Source: an uncultured Oscillospiraceae bacterium
Lineage (GTDB): Bacteria; Bacillota; Clostridia; Oscillospirales; Ruminococcaceae
Assembly (NCBI GenBank): GCA_934539585.1
Contig: CAKTCT010000014.1
Span: forward strand, 1-63,513
DNA length: 63,513 bases
Direction of reading: 5' to 3'
Both the position numbers and the translations under genes were made by a program. Below are positions 1 through 7,165 of this stretch, in pieces. Every line of letters starts with the position of its first letter. Within the stretch, counting starts at the first letter, position 1. The notes beneath the pieces are model-generated. The model made no database searches and was not told the DNA's origin. It saw nothing but the letters and a program-made list of their open reading frames with translations.

Positions 1-62
1 AGAAAAGGCGTAGCACTCAGCTACGCCCCGGAACAGGTTGCAGTATAAGGAGGTACGACACG

Positions 63-413
63 ATGAAAGCCTATTTTTATTGCCGGGTCGCTCACGACGA
101 TAGCTTTTCCTTGGAACAGCAGGCCGCCAAACTTCGCCGTTATGCGGAACAGGCCGGGTACACCATCGTTGGTGTTGCCGCCGAGCATGGCTCTGGATTG
201 ACCCTTGACCGTCCGGCTCTGCAAGAGCTGACGGAGGCCGTTCTTGCCGGAAAGGTGGATGTGGTGCTGGTAAACAGCCTTGACCGCTTGGGGCGGGATT
301 GGGGCATGACAAAGCAATACATCGACCTGCTGACCGAGCACAAGGTCAAGCTGCTGTGCGTGCGGGAACGGGTGATGATCGACAGCTCCAGCTTTTCACC
401 ATTCTTCACATAA
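63..413 (+). pseudogene. Serine recombinase (resolvase N-terminal) fragment
   Basis: The 116-residue product matches only the N-terminal catalytic domain of serine recombinases: YCRV at 6-9, an LDRLGRD motif at 73-79, and the usual alpha/beta pattern. The catalytic serine that normally follows YxRV is Ala10 here, so the protein should not cut DNA. The domain stops near residue 104 and runs into an unrelated tail, MIDSSSFSPFFT. No DNA-binding part follows, and the stop lies 4 bp from the terminator of tRNA-Pro. The start has a good AAGGAGG site 8 nt upstream. I read it as the edge of an integrated element or its decayed remnant. A catalytically dead accessory protein of a conjugative element is the alternative. 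Confidence 0.7.
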
Positions 414-417
414 AAAA

Positions 418-464
418 GCAGAGTGTCCATTACAGGATACTCAGATCCTATAAGGACACTCTGC
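418..464 (-). terminator. Terminator of tRNA-Pro
   Basis: An 11-bp perfect inverted repeat (GCAGAGTGTCC / GGACACTCTGC) has an inner AGGAT/ATCCT stem. Read on the minus strand it is followed by TTTTTT, directly after the tRNA 3' end. Confidence 0.75.
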
Positions 465-465
465 A

Positions 466-542
466 TGGTCTGAGTGACTGGATTTGAACCAGCGGCCTCT
501 ACCACCCCAAGGTAGCGCGCTACCATCTGCGCCACACCCAGA
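466..542 (-). tRNA. tRNA-Pro (anticodon GGG)
   Basis: The minus strand folds into a full cloverleaf. The 7-bp acceptor is TCTGGGT/ACTCAGA, the anticodon stem is CTACC/GGTAG with loop TTGGGGT (anticodon GGG), the T-loop is TTCAAAT, and a genomically encoded CCA occupies 466-468. The 3' end faces the recombinase fragment, so this tRNA may be the attachment site of the element at the left edge. Confidence 0.95.
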
Positions 543-552
543 CGACTTATCT

Positions 553-581
553 AGTATAGCACATGGCGCGGTATTTTGCAA
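553..581 (-). promoter_or_regulatory. Promoter of tRNA-Pro
   Basis: On the minus strand TTGCAA and TATACT are separated by 17 bp and end about 10 bp before the tRNA. Confidence 0.75.
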
Positions 582-633
582 GTGTTTTTTTGCGTTTTTT
601 GAAAAAATTGCAAAATTTTGGGGAATGAGAAGA

Positions 634-1446
634 TCACTTCTCCTTCCGGCGGCGGCTGGCGGCCTCCCGGAGCTTCTGGAACGCCTCGGCGTACTGGATG
701 GAGCGCATCCGGGGGAAGGCCCGGAGGAACCGCTTCTCCTGGAGGGAGTGCTTCTGGAGCAGGGCGTGGATCCGCTCGTTGTAGAACCGGCTGTTTTCGA
801 AGCTCTCCAGCAGGTTCGCACGGATAGCACGGACTTTTTCCAGAGAGGCCCCGGCCACGGTCTCCCGCAGGTCCCGGACCTTATCCCGGGACTCCTCCAG
901 GAAGCCGTTGAGGGCGGACTGAATCTCCCGGAGCTTGCTGTTCATCCGCAGCGTCCGGGAAACGGTGACGGCGGTATCAGCGGTGACGGCGGCCAGCAGC
1001 AGGCCGGAAGACACATAGACCCAGACCGCCGGAATCTGCTCCGTGACCCCATAGACCGCGGGGTGAATCCACAGCACCAGGGCCACGGCGAAGGCACCGA
1101 AAACCACGGCTCCCAGGAGGCAGATACGGCCGTTCAGCTGGAACCGCATATGGGAATAGTCCCACCAACGGGCGTGAAACAGCTTCTCCATGAGCCAGGA
1201 AACGGCGTACTCCAGGATGCTGCACAGGGCCATCCCGGAGAGGAAAAGCACCAGGGGATTGGTGAGCCGCCCCAGTGCCAGGAGGATCAGAATGGCTCCG
1301 GAGCCGTAAATGGGGCAGAGGGGTCCGTAAAGAAATCCCCGGTTGACCCACTTCCGTTCGGTGATGGAGCAGAGGATGGACTCATAGACCCATCCGGCAA
1401 AGCTGTAAAAAAGCAGCCACAAAAACATCCGGCAGAGGGTCAGCAT
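634..1446 (-). CDS. CmpB-like membrane protein (putative ABC transporter permease)
   Basis: The 270-residue membrane protein resembles the ABC_trans_CmpB/DUF1113 family of putative permeases. It has a conserved first helix with GWVYES at 18-23, a GFLYGPLCPIYG segment near 37-48, about five hydrophobic segments up to residue 160, and a long charged, probably coiled-coil C-terminal tail (170-270). The ATG at 1446 fits the family N-terminus better than an upstream in-frame ATG. It overlaps the stop of the HD-domain gene by 7 bp, so the two are probably translationally coupled. The transported substrate is unknown and no ATPase is adjacent. Confidence 0.7.
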   Translation of the reverse strand: MLTLCRMFLWLLFYSFAGWVYESILCSITERKWVNRGFLYGPLCPIYGSGAILILLALGRLTNPLVLFLSGMALCSILEYAVSWLMEKLFHARWWDYSHMRFQLNGRICLLGAVVFGAFAVALVLWIHPAVYGVTEQIPAVWVYVSSGLLLAAVTADTAVTVSRTLRMNSKLREIQSALNGFLEESRDKVRDLRETVAGASLEKVRAIRANLLESFENSRFYNERIHALLQKHSLQEKRFLRAFPRMRSIQYAEAFQKLREAASRRRKEK

Positions 1447-1955
1447 GGCGCGCCCTCCCGTCTCAGAGCGCTGCCGCACAGGGCGCGGAGTCTCCGGTAG
1501 CGGTGGCGGCCAAAGGTCTCCGCCAGGGAGCACCATTTGTCCATGAGACAGACTAAGAACCCCTCCATGCAGCGGGGGGGCACCGGCGTCAGGGGAAACA
1601 TGTGCCGGGCGATGATGTTTCGCTGGACCGGGTCCAGGGCCCAGTCCCGCTGGGCGTTGCGGAGGGCGGCCTTGGGGTGGGTGAACCCGTGGAACCGGTG
1701 GTCCGGGGCGGGAATGTGCCAGTCATAGAGAAAGTAATCGTGGAGCAGCGCACCGGATACCAGGCTCTTCCACCGGCAGGAGAGCCGGAGCCGCCGGGCG
1801 ATCCAGAGACTGTAATAGGCCACGGCGATGCTGTGCCAGAGGGTGGAGGTGTCGCCGTGCTGGACAAAGCCGTCCATGGCCAGGAGATCGGTACGCTCCG
1901 CGATCTCCTGCAATAGGCGGTTGAAGAAAACAAGCTCGTTTGCTTTCAGCTTCAT
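1440..1955 (-). CDS. HD-domain phosphohydrolase-like protein
   Basis: The 171-residue protein has a His/Asp metal-binding arrangement typical of HD phosphohydrolases: histidines at 33 and 41, the LLHDY doublet at 72-73, and later histidines in DHRFHGFTH and IIARH. The ATG at 1955 has GGTG 6 nt upstream; the longer upstream frame lacks a ribosome site. It is the first gene of a two-gene unit with the CmpB-like protein. The substrate cannot be told from sequence. Confidence 0.7.
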   Translation of the reverse strand: MKLKANELVFFNRLLQEIAERTDLLAMDGFVQHGDTSTLWHSIAVAYYSLWIARRLRLSCRWKSLVSGALLHDYFLYDWHIPAPDHRFHGFTHPKAALRNAQRDWALDPVQRNIIARHMFPLTPVPPRCMEGFLVCLMDKWCSLAETFGRHRYRRLRALCGSALRREGAPC

Positions 1956-2013
1956 ATGAATCACCATGCTTTCCGAAAAATCGTTGGAAAGGCGTTTGCA
2001 AAAAACCAATTTT

Positions 2014-2042
2014 AGTATAGCACAAATCCGGCGGCTGTGCAA
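2014..2042 (-). promoter_or_regulatory. Promoter of the HD-domain/CmpB-like unit
   Basis: TTGCAC and TATACT on the minus strand are separated by 17 bp, about 60 bp before the HD gene start. Confidence 0.6.
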
Positions 2043-2255
2043 CGCCTGAATCGCTTCTGCACAGAAAACGAGGGAATCCGGAAAAAATCTCCAAAAAAAT
2101 TTTTCACTGTTCCAAATGTTGCAGCTTGGGGGTCCGGGGCCGGGAAAGGGCCTCCGCTACGGGATTCTGGATTTTGAAAATGCAACATAAAACCAAGTAG
2201 AATTTTTTCGGAGCGCTTTGCAAAAAATGTGCGGCTTCCGTTTTGAAAAAGTGGG

Positions 2256-2284
2256 TTGACAGCCGCCAAAAAGGCCGGTATAAT
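2256..2284 (+). promoter_or_regulatory. Consensus sigma-A promoter of the alpha-galactosidase
   Basis: TTGACA and TATAAT are both perfect and separated by 17 bp, about 60 bp upstream of the GH27 start. I see no clear catabolite or regulator operator here. Confidence 0.8.
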
Positions 2285-2345
2285 AAGGCTGTAACGGACT
2301 TTTGTCCGAAAACCGCGACTTGATAAACAGAAAGGGAGAATCACA

Positions 2346-3479
2346 ATGTTAGCAAAACGCCCTCCGATGGGATGGAATTCCTGGAACACTTTCGGCAGAG
2401 ATATCAACGAAAACCTCATTAAGGAAACCGCCGATATCATGGCGGAGCAGGGCTACCTGGCCGCCGGATATGAATATCTTGTCATCGATGATTGCTGGGC
2501 CGAGATGGAGCGGGACGAAAATGGCCGCCTGGTGCCGGACCATGTGAAATTCCCCAACGGCATGAAGGCAGTGGCGGATTATGTCCACAGCAAGGGATTG
2601 AAATTCGGCATGTATTCCTGCGCCGGCGTCCGGACCTGTGCGGGCTACCCCTCCAGCTACGACCATGAGTATGTGGACGCCCAGACCTTTGCCGACTGGG
2701 GCGTGGATTTCCTGAAATACGACTTCTGCAATTTCCCCGAGACCGGCGACTGCAAAGGCCGCTATCTTCAGATGAGCATGGCTTTGAAGGCCACCGGCCG
2801 GGAGATCCTGTTCTCCGCCTGCAACTGGGGCACCCATGAGCCCTGGAAGTGGATGAGCTCCATCGGCGTCCATATGTACCGCTCCACCGGCGATATTCAG
2901 GATAACTACAAGTCCTTTAAGGAGATCGCCCTGAGCCAGATCGACAACCTTTGTATGTCCGGTTCCGGTTCCTTTAACGACCCGGATATGCTTGTGGTGG
3001 GCATGTACGGTAACGGAAACGTGGGATTCGGCGGCTGCAGCGATGTGGAGTATCGGACCCATTTCGGCCTGTGGTGCCTCTTCGGCGTACCTCTGATGAT
3101 GGGCTGCGACATTCGGAATGTCAATGAAACCAGCAAGGCGCTGATGCTCAACAAGAATCTTATCGCCATCAACCAGGACGAGGAATGCCGTCCTCCTTAT
3201 CTGGTCAACCGCTGCGGCGAGGACCGTTATTTCTTCATGCGGCATCTGTCCAACAACGAGTTTGTTTTGGCCTATTTCAATTTCGGCGACAGCAACGGCC
3301 CCACTTACACCTATAGCGGCTCTTTTGTGGATATGGGCATTCCCTTTGACTGCGGCTACGGCCTTGAACTCACCGACGTCTTCACCGGCGAGAACCTGGG
3401 CGTGAAGCGGGACTACTTCCTGCCCTCTGTGGACGCCCACGGCTGCAAGATGTATAAAGCGAAACTGGTGCGTATCTGA
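2346..3479 (+). CDS. Alpha-galactosidase, GH27
   Basis: The 377-residue protein spans the full GH27 (beta/alpha)8 barrel: MGWNSWN at 8-14, VIDDCW at 46-51, the KYD nucleophile at Asp126, and NDPDM at 211-215 holding the acid/base aspartate. A short beta-rich C-terminal domain follows. Without a signal peptide it should act in the cytoplasm on imported alpha-galactosides such as melibiose-type sugars (inference). The start has a GGGAGA site and lies under a consensus promoter. Its stop overlaps the next start by one base. Confidence 0.92.
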   Translation: MLAKRPPMGWNSWNTFGRDINENLIKETADIMAEQGYLAAGYEYLVIDDCWAEMERDENGRLVPDHVKFPNGMKAVADYVHSKGLKFGMYSCAGVRTCAGYPSSYDHEYVDAQTFADWGVDFLKYDFCNFPETGDCKGRYLQMSMALKATGREILFSACNWGTHEPWKWMSSIGVHMYRSTGDIQDNYKSFKEIALSQIDNLCMSGSGSFNDPDMLVVGMYGNGNVGFGGCSDVEYRTHFGLWCLFGVPLMMGCDIRNVNETSKALMLNKNLIAINQDEECRPPYLVNRCGEDRYFFMRHLSNNEFVLAYFNFGDSNGPTYTYSGSFVDMGIPFDCGYGLELTDVFTGENLGVKRDYFLPSVDAHGCKMYKAKLVRI

Positions 3480-3670
3480 TGGCGCAATACTGCCGTCAGT
3501 GCGGCCGGGAGCTGGAGCATGACGAGATTGCCATCTACAAGCGGATGGTCAACCGGGGAGCCACGGAATTCCTCTGCATCTCCTGCTTCGCCAAGGAATT
3601 CCGGGTCAGCGAGGAACTGATCCGGGAGAAAATCGAGCATTTCAAAAAGATGGGCTGCACCCTTTTCTGA
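3479..3670 (+). CDS. Small zinc-ribbon protein
   Basis: This 63-residue protein has two CxxC knuckles, Cys5/Cys8 and Cys33/Cys36, which should bind one zinc, followed by a charged helix. Its ATG overlaps the alpha-galactosidase TGA (TGATG), so it is probably translated by re-initiation. Function is unknown; the coupling suggests co-expression only. Confidence 0.65.
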   Translation: MAQYCRQCGRELEHDEIAIYKRMVNRGATEFLCISCFAKEFRVSEELIREKIEHFKKMGCTLF

Positions 3671-3680
3671 CGCAATTTGA

Positions 3681-3712
3681 AGCGGCGGATTTCCTGCGGG
3701 AAGTTCGCCGCT
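3681..3712 (+). terminator. Terminator of the alpha-galactosidase unit
   Basis: AGCGGCG and CGCCGCT form a hairpin followed by TTTTCC, 10 bp after the zinc-ribbon stop. Confidence 0.65.
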
Positions 3713-3750
3713 TTTCCTTGCATTTTTTTCCGGAATCTGGTAGGATAAAA

Positions 3751-3864
3751 GAGACGGCGCAGCCTTTGCCTGCGGATGTGCTTCCGCGGCGGTGCACCAG
3801 GGTTCCCGACGTGTATGCCGGCGGCCGTCGCTTTGATTGCAGGTTCGAATCCTGCCCGTGTCCA
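3751..3864 (+). other. tRNA-like sequence, noncanonical or decayed
   Basis: A textbook T-arm (GCAGG, TTCGAAT, CCTGC at 3839-3855) is followed by CCGTGTC and CA. The best 5' partner, GAGACGG at 3751, pairs with one mismatch but gives about 113 nt, too long for a tRNA. The middle contains hairpins (CGCAG/CTGCG, GCGGA/TCCGC) and no clear anticodon arm. The rest of the gap 3713-4163 shows no gene; the upstream frame extending the SPFH gene has no ribosome site. Confidence 0.3.
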
Positions 3865-4163
3865 TCGGATACGGCCAAGCGGTTTTGGTTCTTGCCTTTA
3901 CGGCGCACATGAGGTTCTGCTTGCAGAACAAAAAACGTCTGCGTCTCCCGGCGGGGGAGGGGACCGGTTCGCCGGGACCTTTCTCCGCAAATGGATGCCG
4001 GGCCTTGTCCGGGAACGGATACCGGTCCGCCAGAATTCCGGCCAGAAGCCGGGCGTTCCATTGGAAGCCCTGCTTTCCGCCGGAAGGCGGCGGCCCTCAA
4101 GGTCCCGGCCGCCCGGCGTCCATGGGAGGCGCACCCGAAAGAATCCTTCCAGGAGGTTTTGAT

Positions 4164-5261
4164 ATGGAAAAAGTGTTGGTTCACGACAATCAGCGGGGGC
4201 TGCTTTTCCGCAGCGGGCGGTTTGTGAAGCTGCTGCCTCCGGGCAGATACCGCACCTTCGGCGACAACCGGGTGGAGGTTCTGGAGCTGGAGGACCCGCT
4301 TTCCTCGGAAATGTGCCCCCTGGAGACCCTTCTGGCGGACCCGGAGATTGCCCGGCAGGTCTCCACGGTGGAGGTGGCCGACCAGCAGCTGGCCCTTCAT
4401 TTCGTGGACGGAAAGTTCGCAGAGGCCCTGCCCAAGGGGAAATACGCCTTCTGGGCCGTCCAGAAGCGCCATGAGTATCAGATGGAGGACCTCTCCACGC
4501 CAAAGGTGGGCGACAGCGTGCCCCGGTACATTTTTGACCAGCTGCCCGACGACTTTTTCATCCGGGTGGAGGTGGCCCAGTTCCAGAAGGCCCGGCTTTA
4601 TTTCGACCGGAAGCTGGAAGCGCTGCTGGACCCCGGCGTGTACTTTTTCTGGCGGACCAACGTCCGCATCGACGTGGATTACGTGGACACCAGGCTGACC
4701 CAGCTGGACGTTTCCGGCCAGGAAATCCTCACCCGGGACAAGGTGAGCCTGCGGATCAGCTTCGTGTGCAGCTATCGGATCACCGACTACGTCCGGGTGC
4801 TGACGGAAATCGACGATTACGCCGAGCAGCTCCATGTGGCGGCTCAGCTGGCCCTCCGGGAGTTTGTGGGCAAGTACACCCTGGACGAGATTCTGGACAG
4901 CAAGGACCGGCTTTCCGCTTACGTCCTCCAGCGGCTGGGGGAGAAGGCTCCGGAGCTTTTTGTGGAGATCAAGGACGGCGGGGTCAAGGACATCATCCTG
5001 CCCGGGGAAATCCGGGACATCATGAACACCGTCCTGGCGGCGGAAAAGCGGGCCCAGGCCAGCGTCATCACCCGCCGGGAGGAGGTGGCCTCCACCCGGT
5101 CGCTGCTGAACACCGCCAAGCTCATGGAGGAGAACCAGACCCTTTACAAGCTCAAGGAGATGGAATACATCGAGCGCATCTGCGGCAACGTGGGCAGCAT
5201 CAATTTGAACGGCGGGGGAGACATCCTGGCTCAGCTCAGCGGGCTCCTTCGGGGAAAATGA
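4164..5261 (+). CDS. SPFH/band 7 domain protein (slipin-like)
   Basis: The 365-residue protein has a C-terminal SPFH/band 7 domain (about 165-340), with the pattern DVDYVDTRLTQLDVSG, a DKVSLRISFV strand and an AEKRAQASVITRREE helix as in slipins. The first 150 residues carry a repeated short beta motif that I cannot assign. No clear membrane helix is present, which differs from most prohibitin-type proteins. The ATG at 4164 follows AGGAGG by 7 nt; an upstream frame reaching 3837 lacks family similarity. Role probably in membrane organisation or stress (inference). Confidence 0.7.
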   Translation: MEKVLVHDNQRGLLFRSGRFVKLLPPGRYRTFGDNRVEVLELEDPLSSEMCPLETLLADPEIARQVSTVEVADQQLALHFVDGKFAEALPKGKYAFWAVQKRHEYQMEDLSTPKVGDSVPRYIFDQLPDDFFIRVEVAQFQKARLYFDRKLEALLDPGVYFFWRTNVRIDVDYVDTRLTQLDVSGQEILTRDKVSLRISFVCSYRITDYVRVLTEIDDYAEQLHVAAQLALREFVGKYTLDEILDSKDRLSAYVLQRLGEKAPELFVEIKDGGVKDIILPGEIRDIMNTVLAAEKRAQASVITRREEVASTRSLLNTAKLMEENQTLYKLKEMEYIERICGNVGSINLNGGGDILAQLSGLLRGK

Positions 5262-5281
5262 GGCGTTTTTTCAAAAAGGTG

Positions 5282-5310
5282 TTGACTTTTCTGCGCGGAT
5301 GTGATATACT
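5282..5310 (+). promoter_or_regulatory. Promoter of the purine riboswitch
   Basis: TTGACT and TATACT are separated by 17 bp, about 30 bp before the riboswitch P1 stem. Confidence 0.7.
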
Positions 5311-5342
5311 ATATTCGCTTGAAAACTTTTCTTTGTGACAGG

Positions 5343-5411
5343 CACGCATATAATGCTGCGGATTGGCGCAGGAGTTTCTACACGGCTGCCGGAACAGCCG
5401 TCCTATGTGTG
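5343..5411 (+). promoter_or_regulatory. Purine riboswitch, guanine class
   Basis: All three helices are visible: P1 CACGCATA/TATGTGTG, P2 CTGCG/CGCAG, and P3 ACGGCTG/CAGCCGT. The core has the conserved TATAAT after P1 and AGTTTCTAC at the P2-P3 junction. GG and CC in loops L2 and L3 are suited to kissing. The specificity base just before TATG is C (5403), which marks guanine rather than adenine sensors. A terminator follows at 5446, but no plus-strand gene begins until the sigma-factor gene at 6019, which has its own promoter. Confidence 0.88.
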
Positions 5412-5445
5412 ACTGGCTCCTTTTTGCGGTCTGAAGTAAAATGAT

Positions 5446-5473
5446 AAGAGGTGAAGCAGTTCACCTCTTTTTT
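5446..5473 (+). terminator. Riboswitch expression-platform terminator, also convergent
   Basis: A perfect 10-bp stem (AAGAGGTGAA/TTCACCTCTT) with loop GCAG is followed by a T run. It can end the riboswitch transcript and, being palindromic, may also serve the convergent minus-strand gene. Confidence 0.8.
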
Positions 5474-5518
5474 CTTTGCACGAAAAACGCCGCCGGTGTT
5501 CGGCGGCGGAGGCAGGAC

Positions 5519-5806
5519 CTATCCCATGTAGTACTCCCAGGGGTACAGGACGTCGGAAAGCAGCGGCAGGATGGCAGCAATGGAACTGAAAATGCTGATT
5601 CCGACGCCGATGAGGAAGATCACCCCGAACAGAATGGCGCCGATGATGCAGATCATGGGGATGGTCTTGAGGTCCGGGTCCTTCTGGCCCTGGGGCGCGT
5701 GGAACTGCTGGAAGGGCTTCTGCCCGGCGGGGGCAGTGGGGGCCGGGGCTCCGCAGTTGGTGCAGTACGCTCCTGTAACGCTGCGGCCGCAATGTGGACA
5801 TGTCAT
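5519..5806 (-). CDS. Zinc-ribbon membrane protein
   Basis: This 95-residue protein starts with a zinc ribbon (Cys3, Cys6, Cys15, Cys18), then a proline/glutamine-rich linker, and a long hydrophobic stretch from about 52 to 85 that is probably one or two membrane helices. The ATG at 5806 has GGGAGC 8 nt upstream and makes the zinc ribbon N-terminal. It is a common Firmicute architecture with no defined function. It is transcribed toward the riboswitch. Confidence 0.65.
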   Translation of the reverse strand: MTCPHCGRSVTGAYCTNCGAPAPTAPAGQKPFQQFHAPQGQKDPDLKTIPMICIIGAILFGVIFLIGVGISIFSSIAAILPLLSDVLYPWEYYMG

Positions 5807-5957
5807 AAAAATTGCTCCCTTTCGCCATGAAATTTTCTGGAACCCGCCGAATTCAGCAGAAAATACAATTTCCACGCGGATTCCTGCACACTTGTACTAA
5901 GTATATAATTTTTTTCACGGAAAATCAAGAGAAGTTTCAAAAAATTCATAAAAACTC

Positions 5958-5986
5958 TTGACATTTTTAAAAAAATAGGGTATGAT
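5958..5986 (+). promoter_or_regulatory. Promoter of the SigH-like sigma factor
   Basis: TTGACA and TATGAT are separated by 17 bp of A/T-rich spacer, 32 bp before the gene. Confidence 0.75.
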
Positions 5987-6018
5987 ACTCTTAACGTATT
6001 GAATTGGGTGAACCTTGC

Positions 6019-6591
6019 ATGGAAAAATCTCTTCCCAGCTCCCTGGCGGACGAAGAACTGCTGACCTTGTATCAAAACGGGGACGGGGACGCGGCGGCGG
6101 TTTTGCTGTCCAGGTATATCCCCCTGATCAATCGTTACGCTTATCAGTTTCGCGGCGTGTTGGACCCGGACGATCTAATTCAGGAGGGCTCCATCGGGTT
6201 TCTCGATGCGGTCCGGAATTATCTTCCCGGTTCCGGCACAAAATTCAGCTCCTATGCCTCGGTGTGCATCCGCAACCGTATGCGGAAGGCTGTGGAAAAA
6301 AGCTCCAGCAAAAAGGCCGGCATCTTGAACAACAGCATCCCCCTGGAAGACGCGGAGGAACGCTCCGACGAGCAGACTCCGGAACAGATCTTCATCGACA
6401 AGGAACGCCTGGAAGCGGTCCTGGCGGATGTCAACAACGTACTCTCCCCCTTAGAGCGGAAGATTCTCTTTTCCCATCTCGGCGGCTGCGATTATCAGAC
6501 CATCGCAGATTCTCTGCATATCTCGCTGAAGTCCGTTGACAATGCGCTGCAGCGTGTCCGGAGGAAACTGAAATCCATTCACCGGGCGTGA
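6019..6591 (+). CDS. SigH-like sigma-70 family factor
   Basis: The 190-residue protein has a region 2 with LDPDDLIQEGSIGFLDAVRNY and a C-terminal region 4 helix-turn-helix ending in SVDNALQRVRRKLKS, close to the Bacillus SigH C-terminus. SigH drives post-exponential and early sporulation genes in that genus; here the role is inferred. The ATG at 6019 has GGGTGA 8 nt upstream, while a TTG at 6004 would add five residues without benefit. It stands alone under its own promoter. Confidence 0.78.
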   Translation: MEKSLPSSLADEELLTLYQNGDGDAAAVLLSRYIPLINRYAYQFRGVLDPDDLIQEGSIGFLDAVRNYLPGSGTKFSSYASVCIRNRMRKAVEKSSSKKAGILNNSIPLEDAEERSDEQTPEQIFIDKERLEAVLADVNNVLSPLERKILFSHLGGCDYQTIADSLHISLKSVDNALQRVRRKLKSIHRA

Positions 6592-6623
6592 GCTTCGGCT
6601 CCGCGCTCCATCCCTTGGCAATA

Positions 6624-6691
6624 TGCCCCAAATAGCTTAATCGCAGAGCGTTGCAGTGACAAAGGTGGCGGTGCAAATCCGCCTGCGGGCA
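6624..6691 (+). other. Short tRNA-like structured element
   Basis: A 68-nt stretch is closed by TGCCC/GGGCA. It has a D-arm-like GCTTAATCGCAGAGC, a stunted middle arm (TTG/CAA), and a T-arm-like hairpin GGCGG-TGCAAAT-CCGCC. It ends in an A7-T5 tract and lies between the sigma gene and the two-ribbon protein. The anticodon stem is too short for a working tRNA. It may be a leader structure or a tRNA remnant. Confidence 0.3.
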
Positions 6692-6724
6692 AAAAAATTT
6701 TTATCCTAAGCGAGGTATTTTATC

Positions 6725-7003
6725 ATGTTCCAAGACAAAACCCTGAAATGCAAAGAGTGCGGCCAGGAGTTCGTGTTCACCGCCGGCGAGCAGGAATTTT
6801 ACGCGGAGAGAGGCTTCGAGAACGAGCCTCAGCGCTGCAAAGAGTGCCGGAACGCCCGCAAGAACAACACCAAGGCGCAGAGAGAGATGTTCACCGCGAC
6901 TTGCGCTTCCTGCGGCCGTGAAGCGAAGGTTCCCTTCAAACCCCGCGAGGATCGCCCTGTGTACTGCAGCGAGTGCTTTGCTAAGATGAAAGAGGAAGGC
7001 TAA
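6725..7003 (+). CDS. Double zinc-ribbon protein
   Basis: The 92-residue protein has two zinc-binding units: Cys9/Cys12 with Cys38/Cys41, and Cys60/Cys63 with Cys81/Cys84, the latter with the CxxC-x17-CxxC spacing of a widespread small zinc-ribbon family. It is highly charged and soluble. The ribosome site is GAGG 9 nt upstream and a strong terminator follows. Function is unknown; nucleic-acid binding is a guess from fold and charge. Confidence 0.75.
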   Translation: MFQDKTLKCKECGQEFVFTAGEQEFYAERGFENEPQRCKECRNARKNNTKAQREMFTATCASCGREAKVPFKPREDRPVYCSECFAKMKEEG

Positions 7004-7017
7004 TCCTTCCCTACATA

Positions 7018-7047
7018 AAAGGAGACAGGTTCGCCTGTCTCCTTTTT
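7018..7047 (+). terminator. Strong intrinsic terminator
   Basis: A 12-bp perfect stem (AAAGGAGACAGG/CCTGTCTCCTTT) with a TTCG tetraloop ends in T5. Confidence 0.9.
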
Positions 7048-7080
7048 CGTGCTCCAAAGGCAAGAAATCGGGCATTTTTC

Positions 7081-7112
7081 ATGTCAACCCATTGACAAAA
7101 TAGCGTTGACAT
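7081..7112 (+). promoter_or_regulatory. BirA-type operator upstream of bioY
   Basis: A perfect 8-bp inverted repeat, ATGTCAAC and GTTGACAT, is separated by 16 bp, matching the layout of Firmicute BirA sites (TGTTAAC-N14-17-GTTAACA). It overlaps the -35 box and spacer of the bioY promoter, so biotin-bound BirA should repress. No birA gene lies in this window. Confidence 0.72.
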
Positions 7113-7120
7113 GATATGAT
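7092..7120 (+). promoter_or_regulatory. Promoter of bioY
   Basis: TTGACA and TATGAT are separated by 17 bp and embedded in the BirA-type operator. Confidence 0.8.
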
Positions 7121-7165
7121 GATACCAGATTTTTCGACAAAACCCGACATTGGAGGAATTTACCC

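Noticed and set aside
484..1500. Plus-strand frame of 338 codons over tRNA-Pro and the CmpB-like gene
   Set aside because: It starts inside the tRNA region and is antisense to a recognisable membrane protein.
3751..3864. Selenocysteine tRNA
   Set aside because: No anticodon loop with TCA and no 8+5 acceptor/T arrangement could be drawn.
6624..6691. Cobalamin riboswitch (because of GGTGCAAATCCG)
   Set aside because: Only that short stretch fits; the B12 box and the rest of the long core are missing, and the downstream gene is not B12-related.
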